A DNA stretch of 64,000 nt, from positions 992,001 to 1,056,000 of the forward strand of contig CAVXZL010000012.1 in NCBI GenBank assembly GCA_963766345.1, written 5' to 3'. The notes beneath the pieces are model-generated. The model ran no database searches. It had not been told where the DNA came from and was given only the letters and a program-made list of their open reading frames with translations. Each line of letters starts with the position of its first letter. Within the stretch, counting starts at the first letter, position 1. Origin of the DNA: DASVFB01 sp963766345 (GTDB lineage: Bacteria > Actinomycetota > Thermoleophilia > Gaiellales > Gaiellaceae). Made by a program: the position numbers and the translations under genes. Shown here one piece after another: positions 47,501 through 59,500 of the stretch.

Positions 47501-50500
47501 GCCTACATCGGCGGCGGCTCGACGGTCGTTGCCGGCGGCGCCGTGATCGTCGACGCCGAGTCGAATGCGACAGGCAACCTCACGCCGCCGACCGACTTCA
47601 TCACGGGCATGACGGCGCATGCCGGTTCGCCGATCCCCGACAGCATCACGTTCCCGCTGCACGGCTTGACGAACGGCGACCAGGTGCTCTACGACGCGAA
47701 CGGCGGCGGCGTCATCGACGGCCTGCACGACAACCACGTGTACGGCGTGATCGTCGCGAACGCCGACACGCTGCGACTCGGAGCGACGTTCACCGCCGCG
47801 AGCGTGAACGCGATGAGCCTCGACGCGAGCCTCGTCGGCGTCGACCCGAGCCGCGCGATGATCCGCTTCGCGGCGCCTCACCACTTCGAGACCGGCGACG
47901 CGGTGGTCTACCGCACCACCGCCGGCAGCATCGGCAGCTTCGTCGACGGCGCCGTCCTCTTCGTGCGCAAGATCGACGACTTCACGATCGAGCTCTACGT
48001 CAGCCAGGCCGACGCGACCTCCGCAGGCGTGAGCTTCACGCACTCGGCCGTCTCCGGCGGACAGATCGCGACGAGCAGCTTCGGCGACGGCGACCGCGTC
48101 ACGTACCTGACCGCGCAGCCGCTCCTCTTCCGCGCGGGCGGCGTCGACGTCGACACGTCCGGTGCCTCCATCACCGGTGACAACTCCGGAGCGAACAACA
48201 TCTTCCTCGGCCACGTCGACGTCGCGGGCGGCTCGACGAACGGGCACGGTCTCACCAACGGCCAGCGCGTGGTCTACGAGGCGAGCGACCCGACGAAGGC
48301 CGTCGTGAACCTGACGAGCGGCGCGATCTACTACGTCCACGTCGTCGACGCCTGGACGATCCAGCTAGCGACCACTTACTGCAACGCCGTCGGCAAGCTG
48401 GCCGACTCGACCGCGTGCTCGAGCTCCGCAAATGACCCGGTCGTGATCGGGATCAACCGGCCCGCCGACTCGACGGTGCAGCACGGGATTCGCCCGGCGC
48501 CGGTGATCGGCCTCACGAACGGGCTCACGTACCTCGTGCATCGCGTCGACGCGACGCACATCACGTTGCGCTCGCCGGCCGCGCCCGGAGTCGATCTCCC
48601 GATCGGCGTCACGGAGACGATCAACGGCCAAACCCGCACCACCGTGCGCGGCGACTTCTACGGCAACCAGCGCCTGTTCCTCGCCGGCGCGGCGCTCAAC
48701 GTTGCGGGCGGCGACCACCAGATCTACGCGCGCCTCCAGGGCTCGCTGCCGAGCACGACCGAGCTGCTGCTCGCCTCGGACGGCTCGTCGCTGCGCGCCG
48801 CGGCGCCGACGAGCGGCACCGGCGACACGAGCTCGTCGGCGCGGGGCGGCGGCGGCGGCCTCGGCGACTTCTCCTTCCCGGGCGCCGAGACCCACGTCGG
48901 CCCGACCGTCAAGGCGTACGTGGCGGGAAGCCTCGACGTCGGCGGCGACGTGACGATCACCTCCAACGTGACGACGAACGCGTCGAGCTCGACCGGGAAC
49001 GGCTCCGGCGGCGTGATCGCGGTCGCGGACGTCGAGTCCGACATCTCGGGCACGGACAACAACTCCGCGTTCGTCGGCGCCGACTTCGGCAGCGCCATCT
49101 CCGGCGACTCCGCGACGCCGCAGGTGGACGGGACCGGGATCACGATCAAGGCCGGCGGCAACATCAAGATCGCGGCGACGACGTTCCTCTCCACGTCGAT
49201 CTCCGCCGACACCGACAGCGGCGGCGGCTTCGACGCGAGTCACGCGGACTCGACGACCGATCTCACGGACAACACGACCGCTGCGGTCGGCAAGAGCGCT
49301 CACGTCACGGGCTCGACGGTCGCGCTGATCGCGTCGAGCGGCGGCTACCACCACGGCACGGCCGACGCCTTTGCGATCGCGTTCATCGGCGGCGCGTTCG
49401 CGACCGCCGAACTCGACCTCGACTCGCATGCGACGGCGCTGCTCGACGGCGATTCGAGCTCCACGGGCCTCGTGACCGGCATCAACGGCGTCGACGTGCG
49501 GGCGCTGCACGACAACCTCCACTACGACTTCGACGGCTCCGCGACGTGCATCTGCATCGGCCCGTCCGACGGCGACAACCCGACGAACGTAACGCTCGAC
49601 GACACGGCCTCCGGCCATCAGGGCATGACCGTCGTCGCCGCGCCGCGGATCATCCTCGGCGTCACGACGAACGACCCGCTCTGGGCGACGCCGCTCGACA
49701 CCTCCACCGGAGACCAGCACCTCGCGCTGTACGTCCAGGCGGAACGGAAGAGCATCGACTCGAACGGCAACGACGGCCCCGGCGGGAACCGGAGGATCCA
49801 CTGGAACTCCGACGTCGTCATCTACGCCGGCCCCAGCCCGCTGCTGATCATCGGGCCCGACGGCAAGGTCGTGACGTCCGTGAACATCACGGCGAACGGC
49901 GTGCACAACCCGGCACCCGGCAACGCGCTCAGCGGGCCCGCGTACGTCGAGGTCAACGACCTGACGAACGACGACTCGGGCAACGTGTGGATGCAGAGCG
50001 CAGGCGGCGCGATCGACGGCGGCTCAGCGGTCGGCGCCCACTACTGGGGAACCTTCTCGATGCGCGACAACTGGCAGTTCGTCACGATCCTCAACCACTC
50101 GACGCGCGACCTCGTGATCGACGACATCGATCCGATCAACTGCGACTCGACGGTCGATCCCACCGGCTGCCCGAACCCGCCGCGGCCGCGCGTGAAGGAG
50201 AACGCGCCGGGCGGCAGCGCCGACGCGAAGTTCTCGATCGTGCGCCAGGTCGACCCGACGCTGATCACGATCACGAGCGACAACGCGGCCGGGCCGAAGC
50301 TCGTGATCAACGGCTTCATCGACAACCGCATCGGCGAGACCGACGTCACGAACGTCTTCGGACCGATCACGGCGACGACGATCCGCGGCGGCTCGAGCAG
50401 CTTCTACAACCTCTACACGAGCCCGCACACGAGCCTGATCCGCTCGAACATCGTGCACCTGTACGCCGGCACGAGCATCGGCGCCGCGAACAACTGCGTC

Positions 50501-53500
50501 TACGACCACGACCACGTCACGTGCCTCGCCTCGCAGAAGCTGTGCGTCGACTCGGCGAACCCGTGCGTGAACGTCGACCTGATCGTGTGGGCGAACCACC
50601 CGCAGGAGCTCACGACCTTCTCCGGCACGAACACGTACCTCGACCTGAAGACGATCCTGCGCGACTCGCTGCTGCCGAACCCGCTCGTCACGACGCCGGT
50701 GATCGCGATCAAGTCGATGGTGGCGCTGGACAGCATCTTCGTCCTGCTGCAGCCGACGACGATCCAGCGGATGTCTCCCGGCGTGCCGGGCATCGACGTC
50801 CAGGTCGTGCCGGATCCGTCGTCGCTCTCGAGCCCGCCGTACTACACGACGTTCTTCCATCCGGACGGCTTCCGCTGCGACTATCCGACCGGCTGCCCGA
50901 ACCCGAAGCGCGAGCTCGGCGCCTACCCGACCGACGCGGAGACGCCGGTCGCGAGCACGTACAACTTCCTGATCCTCGACGCCGGCGGCGGCAGCGCGGG
51001 CGTGCTCGGCGACGTCACGGTCGACGCTGCGAACACGGATCCGAGCGCGACGACGATCAACGTCATCGCCTACATCGACCTGCACCGCCGCAGCGGCGAC
51101 ATCCACATCCATACGACCGGCTTCATCACAGCGACGGAGAAGGCGCGGTCCGGAGGCAACCCGGGCGACCTCCGCGTCGGCCAGATCGTGTCGACGAACG
51201 GCGACGTGACGCTCGTCGCGCCGGGCGCGGTCCTCGACGCCGACAACGACATCCTCGAGACCGCCTACGACGCGATCGTCACGATCGGGAGCGCGAACGT
51301 CGGCGGCGCGGACGTCGTCGGCCGCAACATCACGATCACGGCCGGCGACAACACCGGCGCGCCGTTCCGCAACGGCGATCCGGCCGCGATCTCCGGCCAC
51401 GGCGGTGTCGGCGTGCCGAGCAACTTCCTCGAGATCGTCGTCGACGGCGTCGGCGGCAGCCTCGGCGTCTTCAACGTGACCGACACGGCCTCCGAGCGCA
51501 CCGGCTGGAACATCAACGCGCTGCCGCCGAGCGATCCGGGCGCGCCGACGGGCACCTTCGGCGTCTTTGTGACGCAGACGAACCTCGACATGGAGATCGA
51601 CCGGATCCTCACGAACGGCGACGCTTCGCTCGTCGCGCTCAACGGCTCGCTCCGCGACTCCCGCAACGGCGGCGCCGGCCTCAACACGCAGTTCGGCCTG
51701 CCGAACGTCGAGGCGAACAACATCGACCTCGCCGCGTACTGCTCCGACGCGAACGACCCGACGAAGTGCGGCAACATCGGCGCGCGCGCGCCGCCCGGCA
51801 CGGGAGCAGAAGACGACTTCCTGAACGACCTGAAGATCGACTCCGGCCACGGCGACACGCAGCATCCGTCCACCGTGATCGTCGGCCGCGTCGGCATCGA
51901 GGCCCGGAACGACGTGATGGTGACCGAGACCGCCGGCGCGCTGAACGTCCTGATCGCACAGTCGCTCATCGGCAACGTGCGGCTCACGGTCCGCGAGCAC
52001 GCGACGCAGGGCGACGACCTCAACCTCATCCTCCCGTACGCGTCCGACACGATCGCGCCGACGCAGAACCGCAATGCGATCCTGATCGACTACGCGGGCG
52101 TCGCCAACGTCAAGCGCGACATCGGCGTCGGCGCGGCGGTGCTGAACACGGCGTCCATCAACGCGGCCGGCTGGATCCTGCTGCGCGTCGGCGACAACGT
52201 CACCCTCGGCGGGCTCGACGCGAGCGGCTACCCGCTCCTGACGGACGCGCAGCGCATCGACCAGAACACGAAGATCGTCGCGGGCGCCTGGATCGACATC
52301 CACGGCGACTACGACGCCTTCACGAAGGGCGCGACCGAGCTCGACCCGGGCTTCGGCACCGTCATGCACCTGCACGGGACGATCACGCCGGGGACGCTGA
52401 GCGCCGGCTGCCGCGACGAGATCAACCCGGGCCGCGACTGCAACGTAACGCGGATCTTCGGCAACACCGACACCGACACGATCGACTTCGACCAGACGAA
52501 GCTCGGCGGCCGGACTCACGTCTACGGCTCGCGCGCGATGACCTGCACGGCGCACAGCGCCGCCGCCTGCACGAGCGTCTGGGCGCCGACCGGCGACTCC
52601 GAGGACTTCTTCTTCGTGAACCAGCTGCAGACGATGAACGTCGCCGCTGGTCATACGCTGACGCTCGACGGCCAGGACGGCACCGACACCTACGTCGTCA
52701 ACACCACCGGCAGCCAGGCATGCCTCGGCAACGACCAGATCTCGGGCGCGACCTGCCACAACTACGTGATCAACGTCCTCGACACCGGCGCGCCGGACAA
52801 GGGCTCCGACGTGCTGATCGTGAACGGCGTCGACAGCTCGCTCAACGGCTACCAGGCCGACGGCAAGACGCCGTACCCGGTCGACGACATCTTCCTGCTC
52901 CGCCGCTCGAAGTTCATCGCCTCGACGCCGACGTCGGCCGTCGCGAACGAGGTCGCCGACGACCCGGCGTTCGTCGCGCTCCTGCACGGGAACTTCGGGA
53001 CGGCGACGCCGGTCGCCGCGCTGACGGACGTGAACCTGACGCTCTGCTACGACGCCGCCGCCGGCTGCGAGGTCGGGCGGAGGCTCACCGCGACGAGCGG
53101 CGCGCCGTTCGACGCCGCGAACTTCATCGTCGGCCGCCGGGTGCACCTCGGCAACGCGAACGCGCTGGGCGACGCGGGCGTCTGGGCCGGCGACTACACG
53201 GTCTCGAGCCGCGCCGCCGACGGCACGTACATCGTCCTCGCCGAGACGCTGCCGACCGGCGTGTCGCTCACGACGGAGCAGGTGCCGACGACGAACGTCC
53301 AGCTCCACCACGTCTCCGTCGGCGTGCTGCTCGGCGACGTCACGACTCCGGATCCGTCGGGCGACCCGAACATCCGCAACCAGAACTACGAGCGGATCAA
53401 CTACGACGCGTCGGTCAACGGCCGCCTGATCGTGAACGGACTCGGCGGCAACGACGCGTTCTTCTCCGACGACAACAGCACGATCACGACGCTCGACGGC

Positions 53501-56500
53501 GGTCTCGGCAACGACAGGTTCCAGATCGGCCAGATCTACGGGCTCCAGCGCGACACGCTCGCCGCGGCCCCGAATCCAGTCTCGTCCGACGGCCTGACGC
53601 GCGACACGACCGGCGGCTCGCTCAACCCGCAGGACGTCTTCGCGACCGTCGCGACTACGCGCGGCTGGCTGAGCGCCGGCGCGTCGCAGCCGCTCGTCGC
53701 CGAGGGCGACAAGGGCGACGACCAGTTCATCGTCTACTCGAACCAGGCGCCGCTGCGGCTCGAGGGCGGCGACGACAACGACCTGTTCGTCGTGCGCGGC
53801 TTCGCGCTCGCGCAGACGAAGAAGAACCACGGCGACCCGACCGCCGCGGACTGCGATCCGGCGACGGCCTCTGCCGCCGACCACTGCGACATCGTCTGGA
53901 TCAACGCCGACGACCAGATCGCGATGCCGAAGCTGACGAAGGGCTTCTCGACGGCCGCCGAGAGCGACATCCGCACGGGCTCGGGCACGAACCAGGTCGA
54001 GTACAACATGAACGCGCCGGTGTCGGTCGACGGCGGCGCGGGCTTCGACAAGCTCGTCATCCTCGGCACCGAGTACGCCGACCACATCGTCGTGACGGCG
54101 AAGGCCGTCTACGGCGTCGGCGTCTCGGTGACGTACGCGAACGTCGAGGTGCTCGAGATCGACGCGCTCGAGGGCGACGACACGATCGACGTCCTCTCGA
54201 CGGCGCCCGGCATCGTGACGCGCGTCATCGGCGGCCTCGGCAACGACACGCTCGACGTCGCCGGCGACGTGACGGGCGACGTCTTCTCGCTCGACATCGA
54301 GGGGACGAGCGGGACGATCAACCACGCGGTCTCGTCCGACGACCCGAACTACAACGGCATCGTCGCGGACGGCGTCGACCTGAGCGTCGCGCGCGCCGGC
54401 CAGGGCAGCGTCGTGATCACGGAGTCGGCCGGCTTCACAGCGGTCTACGAGGGTGGGTGCTTCAACCTTCCGGGCCTCTGCACGCCGGTGCCGGCGCTCG
54501 ACTCCTACACCGTCGCGCTCGCCGCGAAGCCGAACTGCGGCGCGAGCGTCGCCGACGCGGACTGCAAGGTCTACGTGACGGTCTCGGCGGCGTACCCGCC
54601 GAACTCGGAGCACCCGTCGCTGAGTTCTCCGTACCCGGACGGGCCGCCGACCGGTAACGACGGCGACACGCTGCTCGTCACCACGGCGCCGTTCCCGGGC
54701 TCCGCAGCCGACTTCTACCGCCAGATCGTCCTCAACGGCGTCTCGGAGCAGGTCTCCAAGCGCTCGATCGTGCTCGTCTTCGACGGGAACAACTGGCAGA
54801 GCGCGCAGACCGTCTACGTCTACGCGGTCGACGACACACGCGCCGAGGGCACGCGCGTCGTCACGGTCAGCCACTCCGTGATCCAGCCGCTCTGCGACTC
54901 GGGCGACGCGAAGCACTGCTTCGACGGCGCGATCGTGCGGAACGTCGAGGTGACGATTTACGACAACGACCAGCCGGGCGTGCTCCTCGTCCAGCTCGAC
55001 CCGAACACCGGCAACCCGGACAACACCACGGTCGCGCTCGAGGGCTGGGGCTCGACGACGGCCCTGCACCCGACGACCGAGCAGCTCGACAAGTACAGCA
55101 TCGTGCTCGCGAGCGCTCCGACCGGCACCGTCGTCGTGAAGATCGAGCTCAACGACGTCTCCGGCGACACCCGCGTCTGCCTGACGAGCGGAGACGCGCT
55201 CGGGCGCTTCCACTCGACCGACCCGTTCGTCGACCCGAGCGACCCGACCTCCTGTCACTCGACGGGCAGCGTCTACACGGCGACCTTCGACAACACGAAC
55301 TGGTTCATCCCGCTGATCGTCGACGTCCACGCGCGCAACGACTTCGCGCCGCAGGATCCGCACAACACGACGCTCAAGCACACGATCGACTCGTCGAGCA
55401 GCGACAGCGCGTACAAGACCGCCAAGATCGTCGAGCGCGTCGAGGTGCTCGTGATCGACGACGAGAACCCGGGCGTCTTCGTCCTTCCGAGCGACGGCAC
55501 GACCGTGGTGGTGGCGTGCGGCAACGACGACTGCACCGTGCCGCCGAACTGCACGACGCACCCGGAGAAGTGCGACACGTACCTGCTGCGCCTGAACAGC
55601 GCGCCGGCACCGGGCACCGAGGTGAAGATCGCACTGATCACCGACGGCCAGACCGACATCGACTCGTCTTCGCCCCTCTTCGACGCCACACGGATCACGT
55701 TCGAGCAGGTCGGCGGGCTCCAGGCATCACAGGCCTTCAAGGGCCCGATCACGATCGACGCCGCCGCGGGGACGATCACGCGCGCGAACGGCTCCGATCT
55801 CGGCTCCTTCCTCGAGGAGGGCTTCCAGAAGGGCATGCGGATCAGGCTGACCGGCACCGGCAGCGCGACGCTCGACGGCGACTACGTCATCACCGACCTC
55901 GACACGTCGGTGCTGCACGTCGTCTCCGCGACCGACCTGCCGGGCGGCGCGCACGGCACGCTCGCCAGCGGCACGTTCAGCGGCGCCGACGGCAAGGGCA
56001 TCATCATCAGCCAGCTCCAGGTCAAGGGCGTCTACACCGGGCTGATCGACTACAGCGCGGCGGACAACACGCTGATCCTCCACGACGGCACGAGCTGGCT
56101 CGATGCCGGCTTCCTCGAGGGCCAGCTGATCCAGATCGGCGGCTTCGCCGGGACGTTCAAGATCCAGCTGATCGACGGCACCGGGCCGGGCAAGACCGAC
56201 CGGATCACACTCACCGGCCACCCGACGCCGCTGCCCGGCACCGGCCAGGCGAACCTGACCGTCACGCAGTGGGCATACGTCGCGCACTTCCTCGCCCCGG
56301 ATCCGGCGCCTGCGCCGCGGACGTGCCCGCCCGCGAGCTGCGGCGACTGGTACCAGGCGATCACTGTCCCGATCGTCGCCGACCCGTTCTTCCAGCTCGC
56401 GCCCGGCCGCGAGAACCTGCGCACCTTCGGCAAACAGCCGCACCTGCTCAGCGGCATCCGCGGCCCGCTCGCCGTCGAGGGCGGCACGACCGCGGCCGAC

Positions 56501-59500
56501 CGCTCGCTGAAGGCCGCGGTGCTGCTGCCGGGCGAGGACAACCGGCCGCCGTTCCGCGTCGCCGCGCAGCCGCCCGAGTGGCAGGCGATCGACACGCTCA
56601 ACGTCTACAACGACGGCAGCAAGGAGGACCTGAGCGGGACGCTGACGTCCACCGCGCTCACCGGCTTCAACATGGGCGACGGGCTCGACTTCTCCGACAT
56701 CCTCTGCGACGACCCCGTGAACCGCATCGGCTGCAAGACGCCGTTCGGCGAGCCCGGCATCTACCCCGGCGGCATCAGCTACGGCTCGATCTCGATCGAC
56801 GCGAACGGCGTCTTCACGACCGACGGCACGCTCTCGACGGTCGAGATCGTCAACATCCTGCTCGGCGCCGGCAACGACCACCTGGCGATCCAGAGCACGC
56901 TCCAGCCGGGCGGCGACTTCAACCCGATCACGGGCCTGCGTGGCGAGCTCGCGCACCACGGCGGCATCACGGCCGTGCACGGCGGCGGCAACGCGGTCCT
57001 GAAGGTCGACGGGACGTTCGACCTCGACGCGCCGACCGGCGCCACCGACAGCGCGACGGTCGCGCAGATCACGCGGAACGACGGCCTCTCGTGGGCCCGG
57101 TACGGCTTCGTCGTCGGCCAGCAGGTGACGCTCCCGAACGGCGCCTCGTACACGATCACCGGCTTCGCGACCGGCCCCGGCAAGTTCGGGCCCGGCGACA
57201 CGGTGTACCTCGCCGGCGGGCCGGTCGTCTCGATCCTCACGACGCTGAACGGGCTCGTCTCGGTCTCCGACTACCTCGCGGTGACGAGCACGTTCAGCCG
57301 TGAGGGCGCGGGCCGGCTCCTGCTCTCGAACGGGCAGGCCTGGCAGGCGCTCGGCTTCGCCGTCGGCCAGAAGGTCTACGTGCCGGGCGTCGGTGTCGTC
57401 ACCGTCCTCGGCTTCGACAACGCGACCTCGATCCTGAATGCCGACGGCACGTCGAAGTACCCGGGCGGGATCCTGCTCGTCGACTCCGCGCTCGCCGGAA
57501 TGGTGCCGTTCAACGGGACGATCTCAGTCACGAGCCGCTACCGCGTCACCGGCACGCTGTCGTTCGGCGCCGACACGGTCACCGTCTCGAGCCCGACGTT
57601 CGGCTCGGTCTCGTCGCTCCGCGTCGGGCAGCTCGTGTCGATCACCGGGCTCGACGGCGTGCGCACGGTCGAGTCGATCAACGGCAACACGATCACGCTG
57701 AGCGGCGGCGGCCTGCCCGTCTCCGGCGGCGCCGGGACGATCGCGGCCGCGCGCATCGGCGGCGACGACATCAAGCTCATCGGCCCGGCCTTCACGGGCA
57801 GCCTGACGACGACGGCAACGACGATCACGCGGTCGAGCGGCAGCTGGAAGACGGACGGCTTCGCGATCGGGCAGCTCGTGCTCATGAACGGCGGCACGTT
57901 CCACGTCGACACCGTCAGCGACCTCACGCTCACGGTGTCGCCGGTCAACGGCTCGTCGCTCGCGAGCGGCACGAGCGCGGCCACCGTGACGGTGCTGCCC
58001 GTCGGCGCCGGCCCGGGTCAGCCGTACGACATCTATGCGCCGCTCGTCATCTACGGCGACACGTCGCAGGACGGCGTCTGGTACGGCGGCGATCCGCACA
58101 CGCAGTCGCTGCACAACTTCGGGCCGAAGCCGATGCCGCACATCGAGGGCGCGAACGTGACGCTGTCGAACCCGGACGACAAGACCGCGACGATCACGCT
58201 CAACTCCTGCACGAGCCCGTCCTGCAGCGGCTCGGGCAGCTTCATCCGCGACGGCTTCGCGGTCGGGCAGGAGCTCGCGCTCGGCCCGATCGTTCCGGCG
58301 GTCACGAAGACGGCGGTCTTCGACATCTACTCCGACCACCTGACACTGCAAAGCGGCACGTGGACCGGCTTCAGCAGGGGCCAGCAGGTGACGATCAGCG
58401 GGCTGAACGGCACGTGGACGGTCATCGACGCGACCGGCGCGCGTGCTGCAGCTGAACGGGCCGACGCTCGAGCCGCTGCCGAACGTGAACGCGACGGTCA
58501 CCGCCGTCTCGACGTACGTCGGCATCGTCAAGGCCGTGACCGCCTCGAAGATCACGCTGAACCTCAAGCTGAGCCTCGCCGACTTCCCGACCGGCCCGCA
58601 CTTCCCGGTCGCCGCAGGCGGCACGCAGACGATCGCGTCCGAGAACATCAAGGTCCTGAACCGCGTCGGGAACAGCGCGCCGTTCTTCGTCTTCCCGCTC
58701 GCGAACCCGTACCAGTACAGCGGCAACGACGTGATCGACGCGCACCTGCTCGACTGGGCCGACGCGACGAACGCGCTGCGGCCGGTCGGGCTGACGGTCT
58801 ACGGCGGCCCCGGCGACGACCTGATCATCGGCAGCCAGACCGGCGACCACCTCGCCGGCGGCTCGGGCGACGACACGATCCTCGGCCAGCGCGGCGAGGA
58901 CCACATTTACGGCGACTCCGGCTTCAACGTCGACCTGATCACCCGCTTCCTCGACGTGGCCACCGTCGGCACCGGCCCGGCGGGCTACGCCGCGGCGAAG
59001 TTCAAGAACAAGGACGGCCTCGTCGCGGGCAACGACCTGCTGTACGGCGAGGGCGTCGGCAGCGCACCGGCGGCCACGACCTCGACCGTCGGCAACGACG
59101 ACGACATCATCTTCGGCGACCTCGGCGTCGTCAGCCAGTACGTCGCCGGCCCGCGCGACGTCACGAAGCCGCTGCCGTCACAGCCGCAGAAGCTGCAGAC
59201 GACGCTGCTGACTCCGGCGCTCGGGAGCGACGGCGTCTCGGCGATCGACTCGAAGGCGCTGCAGAACGCCGGCAACGACTGGATCTACGGCAACGTCGAC
59301 CGCGACATCCTCATCGGCGGCGCGGGCAACGACGCGATCGACGGCGGCATCCAGGACGACCTGATCTTCGGCGACAACGTCGAGCTCGACCGCACGGTCG
59401 GCAACACGACGAGCCCGCGCTTCCAGGCGCTCACCGGCACGCTCCTCTACAGCCGCTCCGACCTGACCGCGGGCGCCACCGCCGACACGAGCGGCGTGCT

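Larger units (their letters stand above)
42340..48600 (+). repeat. 'GLTNGD/ETGD...GGxIGGLxDGxxYY' modules, two clusters
   Basis: Two copies at about 42340-42960 (for example VVETGDTVVYAAGGGAPIGG then LVDGATYYAIKI) and four at about 47620-48600 (HGLTNGDQVLYDANGGGVID; HHFETGDAVVYRTTAGSIGS; HGLTNGQRVVYEASDPTKAV; IGLTNGLTYLVHRVDATHIT). Each ends with a 'Y.v...d..tiqL' strand. The coordinates span both clusters; the intervening part is ordinary adhesin repeat. Confidence 0.55.

Noticed and set aside
34700..47570. CRISPR or DNA tandem-repeat array
   Set aside because: The repeats are protein-level and diverged, without constant-length DNA repeats and spacers.
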